From Fidelibacterota bacterium (GTDB lineage: Bacteria; Fidelibacterota; UBA2242; JAFGTP01), in the NCBI GenBank assembly GCA_016934035.1, contig JAFGTP010000002.1, positions 1 to 64,000 of the forward strand: DNA of 64,000 nucleotides. Reading direction: 5' to 3'. The translations under genes and the position numbers were made by a program. Below, piece by piece: positions 35,315-43,914 of the stretch; within the stretch, counting starts at the first letter, position 1, and every line of letters starts with the position of its first letter. The notes below the pieces were generated by a model that worked only from the letters and a program-made list of their open reading frames with translations, ran no database searches and was not told the origin of the DNA.

Positions 35315-35722
35315 ATGAAGAAACGATATGTATTGACTTTTCCTTCTGATACCACCAATGAACCCATCACATACAATCTGGTCAAACAATTTGACATCAA
35401 AATCAATATCATCAAAGCCAAAATCAATGCCGGTGAAGAAGGTACCCTGCTGCTGGAGATGGATGCAGCCCAGGAAAATATTCGAAAAGCCAGAAAATAT
35501 CTGGAAGAAAACCATATTGCCTGCCAGTCGGTTGAAAAAAAAGTCCATTGGAAAGAAGATGAATGCATGCACTGTGGCGCCTGTACGGCTGTTTGTTTTT
35601 CCCAGGCCCTGACTATGGACGCAAACAGACAATTAATTTTTAATACAGAAAAATGTATTGTCTGTGAACTTTGTGTCAAGGCCTGCCCTCTGAAACTTTT
35701 TGAAATTCATTTTAGTGAATAA
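35315..35722 (+). CDS. NIL-domain ferredoxin, partner of HcyBio protein
   Basis: This is a 135-residue protein. The N-terminal 75 residues form a NIL ligand-binding fold (RYVLTFPSDTTNEPITYNLV), known from methionine ABC transporter ATPases. The rest carries two 4Fe-4S sites, CMHCGACTAVC and CIVCELCVKACP. In methanogens the same architecture is required with the DUF39 protein for homocysteine synthesis, probably handling electrons or sulphur. It starts 39 bases after the DUF39 gene. A perfect 14-base palindrome spans its stop codon. Confidence 0.88.
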   Translation: MKKRYVLTFPSDTTNEPITYNLVKQFDIKINIIKAKINAGEEGTLLLEMDAAQENIRKARKYLEENHIACQSVEKKVHWKEDECMHCGACTAVCFSQALTMDANRQLIFNTEKCIVCELCVKACPLKLFEIHFSE

Positions 35723-35729
35723 TTATTCA
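35716..35729. repeat. Perfect 14-base palindrome over a stop codon
   Basis: TGAATAATTATTCA is a perfect palindrome that overlaps the end of the NIL-ferredoxin gene. Being A/T-rich it may be chance. No T-run follows, so it is not called a terminator. The remaining bases to 35907 show no other clear signal. Confidence 0.4.
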
Positions 35730-35907
35730 ACAGTGGACAAGGAATCGGTTTTTCATTCGGAGGCTGAAGTTTTATTTAATTCCCTGGGTTTTGAATAAAA
35801 TACAATTTATCCTTTGGGTGAAATAAATCTTGATATTTTTTTTGGAACTTATCATTTTTGGCAGGGTAAAAAACCTGTGAAATTTTATCAAAACCTTATG
35901 TAATAGG

Positions 35908-36909
35908 ATGTTCGGAAATATGATTTACTTTTCTCATTGGTATTTTTTGGTATTGTTGCTTCTGATACCGATCCTGATTTATCTGAAAATCAGAAAAGGA
36001 GGCCGATTTGAACAAAGTATCACCTTTTGTTCCCTGCAGCCCATCCTGGCACTGGGGGGGCATGATAAATGGAAAAATTCCACCCTCTTTTACCTGAAAA
36101 TGGCTGGGCTGGCCCTGCTCATTTTCGCCCTGGCCCGTCCGCAAAAGGTCAACACGGAAAAAGTTTTTTCTACCGAGGGTATTGACATCGTCCTGGCCCT
36201 CGATATTTCCACCTCCATGCTGGCTGTGGATTTTAAACCCAACCGCCTGGAAGCAGCCAAAGTTGTTGCCAAGCAATTTGTGGCTGGCCGGAAAAATGAC
36301 AGAATCGGACTGGTGGTCTTTGCCGGTGAAACCTTTTTGCAATGCCCGCTCACCATTGATTATAATGTCCTTGAAAATTTCATTGATCAGGTGACAACGG
36401 CCGAAAAAGAGTTTGACGGTACAGCTATTGGTATGGCCATCGCAAATTCTGTCAATCGCCTGCGGGACAGCAAGGCCAAAAGCAAAGTACTGATCCTGCT
36501 TTCCGATGGACGCAATAATGCCGGTGAACTGGACCCGCTGACGGCCGCTGACCTGGCAAAAACTTTTGAGATAAAAATTTATACCATCGGTGCCGGTAAA
36601 GAGGGAGAAGCTCCCTATCCTGTCCAAACCATTGGCGGCCAGACACGCTATCAGATGGTGGATGTGCAAATCGATGAAAAAGTACTGAGTGAAGTGGCTA
36701 GTGCCACCGGTGGGAAATATTTCCGTGCTACCAACCAGGAGATGCTCTCCTCAATTTATGATGAAATCAGCCGTATGGAAAAAACCGAAATTAAGGTCAC
36801 TGATTATTATAATTATTTTGAAATGTACTTCTGGTTTCTCCTGCCGGGATTTTTTATGATTATTACTGTTGTTATTCTGGAACGTACAATCTGGAGGAAA
36901 ACACCCTGA
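35908..36909 (+). CDS. batA: BatA: VWA-domain inner-membrane protein
   Basis: This 333-residue protein is the first gene of a complete batABCDE set, known in Bacteroidota and spirochaetes for aerotolerance or stress roles that remain unclear. Two N-terminal helices (about 5-25 and 55-75) are followed by a von Willebrand A domain. All MIDAS residues are visible: DISTS near residue 95, the threonine in DGTAIGMA, and SDGRNNAG. A last helix lies at about 305-325. A second ATG at 35920 (MIYFSH) is an equally good start. The usual moxR and DUF58 genes that precede bat operons are not upstream here. Confidence 0.9.
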   Translation: MFGNMIYFSHWYFLVLLLLIPILIYLKIRKGGRFEQSITFCSLQPILALGGHDKWKNSTLFYLKMAGLALLIFALARPQKVNTEKVFSTEGIDIVLALDISTSMLAVDFKPNRLEAAKVVAKQFVAGRKNDRIGLVVFAGETFLQCPLTIDYNVLENFIDQVTTAEKEFDGTAIGMAIANSVNRLRDSKAKSKVLILLSDGRNNAGELDPLTAADLAKTFEIKIYTIGAGKEGEAPYPVQTIGGQTRYQMVDVQIDEKVLSEVASATGGKYFRATNQEMLSSIYDEISRMEKTEIKVTDYYNYFEMYFWFLLPGFFMIITVVILERTIWRKTP

Positions 36910-37925
36910 TGTTGAAATTTGAGCACCCTGAATTGTTCTGGATTTTCTTAATTTTACTGGCTATCACTGGTCTCTTCATCTATCGCAACAAAAGCCGTAA
37001 AAGGGACCTGAAAAGTTTCGCCGATGAAACAATCCAGGGCAAATTGATGCAAAATTTTAATCCGGCCAGACGTAAGGCCAAACATTATTTGACTATTTTA
37101 GGTCTGTTCTTTTTAAGTATTGCCGTGGTAGGCCCCAAGGTCGGAAAAACCCTTAAAAAAGTCGAGCGCAAAGGGGTGGATGTCATCATCGCAATCGATA
37201 TTTCTAACAGTATGAACGCCGAAGACCTGGCCCCCTCGCGACTGGAGCGAGTCAAATACGAGGCCACAAAATTTATTGATAAAATGAAAGGCGACCGCAT
37301 TGGCCTGGTTGCTTTTGCCGGCGTCAGCTATCTCCAATGCCCACTGACTCTCGATTACAGTGCAGCTAAACTGTTTTTGGACGCAATTTCCAGCGATATT
37401 ATCGGGGTGCAGGGCACTGCAATGGCCGATGCTGTCCAAAGGGGTATTGACGCCTTCAAAGGAGATGAAAAAAAACACAAAGTCATTGTTGTAATTTCTG
37501 ATGGTGAAGACCATGAGGGGAAAATTGCAGAAGTCATCAAAACCGCCAGGGAAAAAGGCATTGTTATCTATTCTATTGGCGTGGGCAGTTATAGTGGCGC
37601 ACCCATACCAGTGGTAGCCAAAGACGGCAGCATTGCCTACAAAAAAGACCGCGCCGGAAAAGTGGTCACCACCGCCCTTCAGGAAAATACCATGAAAGAA
37701 TTTGCCTCTGAAACCGGTGGTGAATATTACAATCTGAACAAAAATAACCATGCTTTTGAAGAAATGTATGAAAAAATCCGAGGCATGGAACAAAAGGATT
37801 TTAAAACCCATGAATTCAGTGATTACGAAAATCGCTATCAGGTTTTTCTTGCAATTGGACTGATCCTTTTGATAATGGAATTTTTTATTCGCGACTGGAA
37901 CAAAAAAAATGAGGAGATGGCATGA
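36909..37925 (+). CDS. batB: BatB: VWA-domain inner-membrane protein
   Basis: This 338-residue paralogue of BatA has two N-terminal helices, a VWA domain with DISNS, QGTAMADA and SDGEDHEG as metal-site residues, and a C-terminal helix. It overlaps batA by one base (TGATG) and batC by four bases. BatA and BatB are expected to sit side by side in the inner membrane with their VWA domains in the periplasm or cytoplasm; the topology is not settled by sequence. It is slightly more acidic at the C-terminal end (KNNHAFEEMYEKI). Confidence 0.91.
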   Translation: MLKFEHPELFWIFLILLAITGLFIYRNKSRKRDLKSFADETIQGKLMQNFNPARRKAKHYLTILGLFFLSIAVVGPKVGKTLKKVERKGVDVIIAIDISNSMNAEDLAPSRLERVKYEATKFIDKMKGDRIGLVAFAGVSYLQCPLTLDYSAAKLFLDAISSDIIGVQGTAMADAVQRGIDAFKGDEKKHKVIVVISDGEDHEGKIAEVIKTAREKGIVIYSIGVGSYSGAPIPVVAKDGSIAYKKDRAGKVVTTALQENTMKEFASETGGEYYNLNKNNHAFEEMYEKIRGMEQKDFKTHEFSDYENRYQVFLAIGLILLIMEFFIRDWNKKNEEMA

Positions 37926-38707
37926 TCAAATTGTTACCGAGACTGACATTCATTCTCCTGTTCTTTTCTCTTTTGGCCTTTTCCAAGGACAAACCGGCAA
38001 AATTGATTGAGAAGGGAAATTACCAGGAAGCCATCAAGAATTATGACCGAATTATCAATGAACATCCGGAATGGCCCCAGGCCCATTTCGGTAAAGGTGT
38101 GGCTCTCTACAAAAGCCAAAATACCGAAGAGGCAGCCAAAGAGTTTGAACAATCCATTGCCGCCAAAGACAACCTGCAAAAATCCGCTGCCTACTATAAT
38201 CTTGGAAATATTTTATTAAATTCCGGAAAACCCGATGAAGCACTGAAATATTTTCGTAAGTCCCTGGAACTGAACCCCCGGGATTTTGAAGCAAAACACA
38301 ATTTCGAGTTGGCCAAACGTATGCTCCAGCAGCAACAGCAGCAACAGGACCAACAAAATCAACAGGAAAAAGATCCGCAGGACCAACAGCAAAATCAGCC
38401 AAAACAGGAGAATCAAGACCAGCAAGACCAGAAGGACCAGCAGAATCAGGATCAGCAACAAAACCAACAAGACCAGCAACAAAAGGAAAACCAGCAACAA
38501 AACCAGCAACAACAAGATCCAAATCAGCAGTCGAATCAGGATAGGCAGCAACCTAATCAAAAGCAACAGGACGTGGAACAACAACAAGAGATGAAAAAGC
38601 AGGAAGCCGCTCAATTGCTCAACAGTCTGAAACAAAATCAGAAAGATATGATGAAAAAAAGAGTCAAAGTTCAGACCGGCGGCACAAAAAAGGAAAAGGA
38701 CTGGTAA
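37922..38707 (+). CDS. batC: BatC: TPR protein with long Gln-rich segment
   Basis: This 261-residue protein has a signal peptide or anchor (residues 1-22), then three TPR units (about 25-135, with the last ending in LELNPRDFEAKHNFELAKR). A Gln/Asn/Asp-rich tract follows at about 136-226, and a basic C-terminus ends in KKEKDW. TPR-containing BatC proteins probably scaffold the Bat complex. The Gln tract is long even for this family, where acidic or Q-rich tails occur. It overlaps batB by four bases and is one base from batD. Confidence 0.87.
   Translation: MIKLLPRLTFILLFFSLLAFSKDKPAKLIEKGNYQEAIKNYDRIINEHPEWPQAHFGKGVALYKSQNTEEAAKEFEQSIAAKDNLQKSAAYYNLGNILLNSGKPDEALKYFRKSLELNPRDFEAKHNFELAKRMLQQQQQQQDQQNQQEKDPQDQQQNQPKQENQDQQDQKDQQNQDQQQNQQDQQQKENQQQNQQQQDPNQQSNQDRQQPNQKQQDVEQQQEMKKQEAAQLLNSLKQNQKDMMKKRVKVQTGGTKKEKDW
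38326..38590 (+). repeat. CAG/CAA-rich low-complexity tract inside batC
   Basis: About 265 bases made mostly of CAG, CAA and AAC/GAC triplets encode the Gln-rich part of BatC. Copies are irregular, so it is a degenerate triplet region and not a tandem array; slippage could vary its length among strains. The opposite strand shows a spurious Leu-rich frame because of it. Confidence 0.85.
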
Positions 38708-38708
38708 A

Positions 38709-40535
38709 ATGAACAAAAAACTACGGATACAATTTTTACTGGCCGTTTTCCTCATGACAACCTTGGGCTTTGCTGATGACATTACCATCAATGCCACGGT
38801 CAACTCAACCAACATCACACTCAATGATATTTTGTCCTATACCGTTGAAATTGACGGCACCAATAAAATAAAACACCTGCCGGAACCCCAGGGGAGCAAT
38901 TTTTTAATTGTCAATGGACCTTTTCAATCCAGCAATTTTCAGTTCATCAACGGAAAAATGTCCGCAAAAATCTCCTATACCTGGCAATTACAACCCCAGG
39001 CAGAAGGGGAACTGATAATAAACGGTTTCTCAGTCCAATATGAAAAAAAGAAATATAGCGCTGATAGAATTGTTGTAAAGGTTGAAAAAGCGCGATATTC
39101 ATCGGGCAGCCAAAATAATTCAGGCAAGCAAAACCAGTCGGACCAGGCAGAGAATTCCACGGAAGGCCGTATATTTATAGATGCTATTCCCTCAAAGAAA
39201 TCCGTATACCTCGGCGAGCAGGTTATCGTCGAATATAAACTGATTTATAATATGCAGATTACCAACTATGGCACAGAAAAATTACCCGAAGCCAAAGGAT
39301 TTTGGGTAGAAGAACTAGACGAAATTAAAAATCCCCAATCTTCCAAAATTGTCATTGATGGAAATGAATATTATGCGGCCACCATCAAACGGATTGCACT
39401 TTTTCCTACTCAAAGCGGCACCTTGACGCTGGACCCGATGATCACTCAGTGTGAGGTCGTACTGCCTAAGGCCAGAAGACGCTCCAGTTCACCTTTTGAT
39501 TCTTTTTTCGATGATTCCTTTTTTGGTAATTCCGTCTTTGACCGGACAGCGGTCAAGCGGGTTGTGTCCTCGCCACTGTCAATAGATGTCAAACCCCTTC
39601 CGGCTTACCAGGACCCTTCCGTTCTGCCCCCTGTCATGGAAAATGTCCAGGTGTCCGGCAATATTGATACGACAGAAATTCTGCGTGACAAAGCGCTCAC
39701 CCTAAAATATTATGTCACCGGCTATGGCAACATCAATGCCGTGGACTTTCCGAAACCGGAACTGCCGGATTATGTGGAAGTCTTTCCGCCCAAGGTCAAT
39801 AAAGTCAATGAAAAGAAAATGAAAATCAAGGGGTCTGCAACCTATGAATATGTTATCATTCCTCATCAAGCAGGAACCCTGACTATTCCGCCTGTGGACT
39901 TTACTTATTATGATCCGCAAAAAAACAAATACCAAACACTAAGGTCGAAAAAATTCGATGTTATGGTCAAAGAAGACAAAAACCTGGTGTCCTACAGCAC
40001 CGGACTCAGCAAAGAAGAAGTCCGCATGCTGGATCAGGATATCCGCTATATTTTAAAAGGTCGTGTCCAATGGCGTCGGATTGATACCCATTTTTATCAA
40101 AATAACAGTTTTATCCTGATCAATATCATTTCATTTTTGCTGGTTGCGGTGGCGCTGGTTGTCAAAACGCATCAAAAGACCATCGGAAGCAATCCGGTAC
40201 TGACCCGCAAAAGCAAAGCATTGAAAAAAGCCCAGGAAAGACTGGGTAAAGCAATGGAGCAAGAATCGGGGCATTCTCCGGAAATTCTGGACAGTGTCCT
40301 GAAAGGGTTTATTTCCGATCGGTTGAACCTGCCGGAAGCCGGACTTAGTCCCTTGAACATCAGGGAGGTATTGTCCCGGAAAAAAGTAGATGAAAACCTG
40401 GTTCACGATACCTTTATTTTTTTGGAAAATATGGAACTTTATAAATATTCTCCCGGTGCCACAGGTAATTTAAACGAGCAGGTCCTGGCCGACACCTGCA
40501 AAAACCTGCTGGCCAGACTGAGTAAGGTGATCTGA
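38709..40535 (+). CDS. batD: BatD: large periplasmic/membrane protein
   Basis: This 608-residue BatD protein has a signal peptide (to GFAD). It then has a long beta-sandwich region with repeated 'leads to a bound surface' style Ig-like folds, a short Ser/Phe/Asp patch (SSSPFDSFFDDSFFGNSVFD, near residue 260) and another sandwich. A membrane helix lies near 470-490 (FILINIISFLLVAVALVV), with a charged cytoplasmic helical tail. The same layout is known for BatD of Bacteroidota. Its role in the Bat complex is not established. It overlaps batE by one base. Confidence 0.88.
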   Translation: MNKKLRIQFLLAVFLMTTLGFADDITINATVNSTNITLNDILSYTVEIDGTNKIKHLPEPQGSNFLIVNGPFQSSNFQFINGKMSAKISYTWQLQPQAEGELIINGFSVQYEKKKYSADRIVVKVEKARYSSGSQNNSGKQNQSDQAENSTEGRIFIDAIPSKKSVYLGEQVIVEYKLIYNMQITNYGTEKLPEAKGFWVEELDEIKNPQSSKIVIDGNEYYAATIKRIALFPTQSGTLTLDPMITQCEVVLPKARRRSSSPFDSFFDDSFFGNSVFDRTAVKRVVSSPLSIDVKPLPAYQDPSVLPPVMENVQVSGNIDTTEILRDKALTLKYYVTGYGNINAVDFPKPELPDYVEVFPPKVNKVNEKKMKIKGSATYEYVIIPHQAGTLTIPPVDFTYYDPQKNKYQTLRSKKFDVMVKEDKNLVSYSTGLSKEEVRMLDQDIRYILKGRVQWRRIDTHFYQNNSFILINIISFLLVAVALVVKTHQKTIGSNPVLTRKSKALKKAQERLGKAMEQESGHSPEILDSVLKGFISDRLNLPEAGLSPLNIREVLSRKKVDENLVHDTFIFLENMELYKYSPGATGNLNEQVLADTCKNLLARLSKVI

Positions 40536-41290
40536 TGAAAAATATAATCAAACGCATTGCAATTCTTAGCCTGCTGATAACCCTGGCCATTGCCCAGGAT
40601 GTAGACTTCCTTTTCGAGAAAGCCAATGAACATTATCAGCAGGAAAATTTCAGAGAAGCCATCAAATTGTATGAAGATATCCTTCGCAATGGACAGGAAA
40701 GTGGCAAACTGTATTACAATCTTGGGAACGCTTACTATAAAATTGATGAAATCGGAAAAGCAGTTCTTTATTATGAAAAAGCCCTGGTGCTGATGCCGGA
40801 AGATGAAAATCTGGCCTTTAATCTCAAACTGGCCAATGTCAAAGTACAGGATCGGATTCAGGTCCCGGAGGACAGTTTTATTATCAAAGTGCATCAAAAA
40901 TTTATCAACCTATTTTCCATCTATGTCTGGTCGGTCCTGTTTAGCGTTTTTGTGCTCATGGCGGCACTGGTTTTTTTTATATCAGTGTGGCTGGCTAAAT
41001 ACGATCTGAAATTTTTACGAAATTTTGCATTGATTGCCATTGTAATGGCCATGGTCTCAGGCTATCCGACTCTGCAAAAACATCAAAAGGAAGAACTGAC
41101 CTCCAAAGGTGTGGTCCTGGAAACGGTGGTGGATGTATTCGCTGCCCCCGATTCCGAAAGCACCCGGTTGTTTAATATTCATGAAGGGACTGTATTCACT
41201 ATCTTGGATATAGATGGCAGTTGGTTCAAAATTGAATTACTGGATGGTAAACAAGGCTGGGTTTCCAGAGACGATTGCGGGGAGGTGTAA
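40535..41290 (+). CDS. batE: BatE: TPR protein with membrane helices and SH3-like tail
   Basis: This 251-residue protein has a signal peptide (to IAQD), then TPR units at about 20-95 (ANEHYQQENFREAIKLYEDIL and LYYNLGNAYYKIDEIGKAVLYYEKAL). Two membrane helices lie at about 130-150 and 160-178. A bacterial SH3-like domain (about 185-251) ends with WFKIELLDGKQGWVSRDD. BatE closes the operon. The SH3-like part often binds wall or protein peptides, so it may face the periplasm. A 267-base gap follows before the next likely start codon. Confidence 0.88.
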   Translation: MKNIIKRIAILSLLITLAIAQDVDFLFEKANEHYQQENFREAIKLYEDILRNGQESGKLYYNLGNAYYKIDEIGKAVLYYEKALVLMPEDENLAFNLKLANVKVQDRIQVPEDSFIIKVHQKFINLFSIYVWSVLFSVFVLMAALVFFISVWLAKYDLKFLRNFALIAIVMAMVSGYPTLQKHQKEELTSKGVVLETVVDVFAAPDSESTRLFNIHEGTVFTILDIDGSWFKIELLDGKQGWVSRDDCGEV

Positions 41291-41557
41291 AATCCAAATC
41301 CTGAGAAATATTTTTGTCTCTCCGTTGATTTTGGGCATTGTAAAAAATCATAAACGACGAAGATTTGATACCTGATATTTTGGTCAAACAGCAATCCTGC
41401 CAATTGTTTGTTTGATGATCTTCAGAAGAGCGGCTGGACTTCAGCAGTGGCGCCAATCAGGCCTTGGCCTGATATCATGTTCTCATCATTAAAACTCTTT
41501 TCGAATTACACTAAAAAAGCTTATATTTTTTTGTATCTAACTTTTATGGATAATATT
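41291..41557. other. Intergenic region with an 8-base palindrome
   Basis: No gene is assigned. ATCAGGCC (41456-41463) and GGCCTGAT (41466-41473) form a perfect inverted repeat around TT, which is operator-like or a small hairpin; no T-run follows. The stretch before the next gene is A/T-rich (about 41510-41540) and likely carries its promoter, but no clear consensus stands out. Confidence 0.45.
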
Positions 41558-42028
41558 ATGAAAAAACAATTATTAATACTTTTTATAATGCTGGCCTTTC
41601 TAAATGCCCAGGTACTGATTCGGCAAAATGAGGATTTTGATCCGGCCACTTTGAATGAACCACCGGTTTCAATGATGAATACTTCGGATATTTATGAAAT
41701 TATCTCTGATGTCCATGGATATACTTTTGGCAATCTTGCCGGTAATGAAATGCGCACCATGGAAATGCAGGGCTGGAAAATTCAACTTTACTCCACTAAA
41801 AATTTCTATGAAGCTGACAGTATTAAAAATCTTGCAGACCAGGCATTTCCCAATGAAGAAGTTATCTCTGTTTTTAATTCACCCTATTACAAAATTCGAA
41901 TGGGAAACTGTAAAAACAGAAATGAGGCGGAATATTTACTGGAAGAGGCAAAACGCCGGCAGTTTCATAATGCCTGGATCATTCCCTCAAGAGTCATGGT
42001 CGAAGAAAGAACTTCAATTAACAAATAA
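41558..42028 (+). CDS. Secreted SPOR-domain protein
   Basis: This is a protein of about 156 residues from the ATG at 41558 (an ATG four codons upstream is also possible). It has a clean signal peptide (MKKQLLILFIMLAFLNAQ). Its C-terminal 80 residues have the shape of a SPOR domain: GWKIQLYSTKNFYEAD, then SPYYKIRMGNCKNRNEAEYLL and AWIIPSRV. SPOR domains bind denuded peptidoglycan glycans at division sites. The longer frame from 41408 is unsupported. It begins the run that leads to yebC, ruvC, ruvA, gcvT and ftsK, so a division or wall link is plausible. Confidence 0.78.
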   Translation: MKKQLLILFIMLAFLNAQVLIRQNEDFDPATLNEPPVSMMNTSDIYEIISDVHGYTFGNLAGNEMRTMEMQGWKIQLYSTKNFYEADSIKNLADQAFPNEEVISVFNSPYYKIRMGNCKNRNEAEYLLEEAKRRQFHNAWIIPSRVMVEERTSINK

Positions 42029-42054
42029 TCGAATAGAAAGAGAAAGGATCTAAT

Positions 42055-42807
42055 ATGTCCGGACATTCCAAATGGAGTACGATAAAAAGAAAAAAAGGCG
42101 CTAAAGATGCGGCAAAAGGAAAAATTTTTACAAAAATTATCAAGGAAATTCAGGTAGCGGCAAAAATGGGCGGTGGTGATGAAGATGCCAATGCAAGATT
42201 GAAACAGGCAATCTTGGCTGCCAAAGATGCCAATATGCCGAAAAAAAATATTGAAAAAGCCATTCAAAAAGGGACCGGTGAATTGGAAGGGGTCAATTAC
42301 GAAGAATTCACTTACGAAGGTTATGGTCCCGGCGGTGTTGCCATCCTGATCAACACCATGACTGACAATAAAAACCGGACGGTTTCCGAAGTGCGTCATC
42401 TGCTGGACAAGCATGGGGGTAATTTGGGAACCAGCGGGTCAGTGGCCTGGATGTTTGAAACCAAAGGAAAAATCGTTGTCCCTGCCGATAAAATATCAGA
42501 AGAAGATATCTTTATGGCGGCCACAGAAGCCGGTGCGGAAGATGTTTCCATCGAAGATGATGTCCATGTGATTTATACAGAACCCGGCAACATGATGTCT
42601 GTTCGCAAAGCTTTGGAAAACCAGGGTATTGAAGTACAGGAATCAAAAATCGACCAAATTCCAAAAAATGAGGTGAAAATTGATGACCTTGATATGGCCA
42701 AAAAACTTTTGAAAATGATCGATATGCTGGAAGACAATGATGATGTTTCCGAGGTCTTTGCAAATTTTGACATTTCCGAAGAATTAATCGAACAACTGGA
42801 AGAATAA
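42055..42807 (+). CDS. yebC: YebC/PmpR-family DNA-binding regulator
   Basis: This 250-residue YebC/TACO1 family protein starts with the near-invariant GHSKWSTIKRKKGAKDAAKG. Later it has the DANMPKKNIEKAIQKGTGELE, EGYGPGGVAILI and TDNKNRTVSEVRH motifs. Members act as transcription regulators or as translation activators at proline stretches. The yebC-ruvC-ruvA order here is widely conserved. AAAGGA lies before the ATG. Confidence 0.95.
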   Translation: MSGHSKWSTIKRKKGAKDAAKGKIFTKIIKEIQVAAKMGGGDEDANARLKQAILAAKDANMPKKNIEKAIQKGTGELEGVNYEEFTYEGYGPGGVAILINTMTDNKNRTVSEVRHLLDKHGGNLGTSGSVAWMFETKGKIVVPADKISEEDIFMAATEAGAEDVSIEDDVHVIYTEPGNMMSVRKALENQGIEVQESKIDQIPKNEVKIDDLDMAKKLLKMIDMLEDNDDVSEVFANFDISEELIEQLEE

Positions 42808-42808
42808 G

Positions 42809-43300
42809 TTGTCGGAATACATCATTCTGGGAGTCGATCCCGGATTGAAACACACTGGTTGTGGGATCATTGAAAAAACCGGAAAGGATATTCGGTACCT
42901 GGATTCCGGTACCATAGACACCTCTCCGGAAATGAAATTTCCAGACCGGCTGGTAAAAATATATGATGAAATTGAAAAAGTTATTTTAAAATATAAACCG
43001 GACGCAATTGCCATTGAGCAATCGATTTATGCTCAAAATGTCAGTATTGCCTTGAAATTGGGACATGCACGGGGAATGGTTATTTTGGCAGCCGCCAGGC
43101 ATCATCTGGAAATGGGTGAATATCCACCGAAGAAGATCAAATCTTCACTTACAGGAAACGGTTCGGCGACCAAAGACCAGGTTAAATTCATGGTGGCTAA
43201 ACTCCTGAATATTAAACCCAATATGCTCTCCAATGATAGCAGCGATGCCCTGGCAGCAGCAATTTGTCATTTTAACCATTTTAAGTTGACAGGACTGTAA
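42809..43300 (+). CDS. ruvC: Crossover junction endonuclease RuvC
   Basis: This 163-residue Holliday-junction resolvase has the acidic active site in ILGVDPGLKHTG, AIAIEQ and SSDALAAA. The loop DQVKFMVAKLLN is also typical. It starts with TTG at 42809, one base after the yebC stop, and the reading is otherwise exact, so translational coupling is likely. It works with RuvA encoded next and RuvB, which is not in the window. Confidence 0.94.
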   Translation: MSEYIILGVDPGLKHTGCGIIEKTGKDIRYLDSGTIDTSPEMKFPDRLVKIYDEIEKVILKYKPDAIAIEQSIYAQNVSIALKLGHARGMVILAAARHHLEMGEYPPKKIKSSLTGNGSATKDQVKFMVAKLLNIKPNMLSNDSSDALAAAICHFNHFKLTGL

Positions 43301-43301
43301 C

Positions 43302-43901
43302 ATGTACGAATACATCAGCGGAAAAATCATTAAAAAAGAGCCGACTTCTGCCATTATCGATGTTCATGGCATCGGCTATCGGATTTACATTCCATTGTCA
43401 ACCTATGAAACTCTGGGCCAACCCGGTGAAAACGTAAAACTACTGACTCATTTTAAAGTCCGTGAAGATGACCAGAGTCTCTATGGTTTTGCCAGTGAAT
43501 CGGAACGCGACTTGTTTCGTTTACTGATCGATGTTTCCGGAATAGGCGCCCGGACAGCAATATCCATTTTATCCGGTGCCAGTGTCAATGAATTCAAACA
43601 GCGAATTCTCAACCAGGATGTTAAGGCTCTGACACTCATTCCGGGAATTGGTAAAAAAACAGCGCAGCGCATTATTGTGGAGCTGGCGGAAAAATTACCG
43701 AAAATGGAAACCGGCGGGAGTGCCTCTTCCACGACGACCATTTCCATGAAAAGCCAAGTTCTGGACGAAGCAGTCCGGGCCCTGGTTTCTCTGGGATATA
43801 ACAAACTATCAGCAGAAAAATCTGTCACCAAAGCCGCGGAAAAACTTGGAAATGCCGCAACTTTGGAACAATATATCAAAGCAGCCTTAAACATGATTTA
43901 A
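43302..43901 (+). CDS. ruvA: Holliday junction branch-migration protein RuvA
   Basis: This 199-residue RuvA has an N-terminal OB-like domain (MYEYISGKIIKKEPTSAIIDV), the DNA-binding helix-hairpin-helix pairs VSGIGARTAISILSG and IPGIGKKTAQRI, a flexible linker (Ser/Thr-rich, about 140-152) and the C-terminal RuvB-binding helix domain. It is one base from ruvC. ruvB is absent from the vicinity. Confidence 0.95.
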   Translation: MYEYISGKIIKKEPTSAIIDVHGIGYRIYIPLSTYETLGQPGENVKLLTHFKVREDDQSLYGFASESERDLFRLLIDVSGIGARTAISILSGASVNEFKQRILNQDVKALTLIPGIGKKTAQRIIVELAEKLPKMETGGSASSTTTISMKSQVLDEAVRALVSLGYNKLSAEKSVTKAAEKLGNAATLEQYIKAALNMI

Positions 43902-43914
43902 TATGGAGGGAGAC

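Noticed and set aside
35896..36669. 257-residue minus-strand frame opposite batA
   Set aside because: It is antisense to a clear VWA gene, with unusual composition and no start signal.
37113..37811. 232-residue minus-strand frame opposite batB
   Set aside because: It is antisense to a clear VWA gene; the Phe/Asn/His-rich product looks random.
35908..37925. Adjacent similar VWA genes considered as recent duplication
   Set aside because: BatA and BatB pairs are the normal state of bat operons.
38326..38590. Repeat-like tract considered as CRISPR or tandem array
   Set aside because: Units are irregular triplets inside a coding frame without spacers; it encodes the BatC Gln-rich region.
38216..38824. 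Leu-rich 202-residue frame on the minus strand
   Set aside because: It is the reverse complement of the Gln-rich CAG/CAA tract of batC and has no ribosome site; a composition artefact.
41456..41473. Perfect palindrome ATCAGGCC/GGCCTGAT as an operator
   Set aside because: There is no second copy and no regulator gene beside it; kept only as a note in the intergenic entry.
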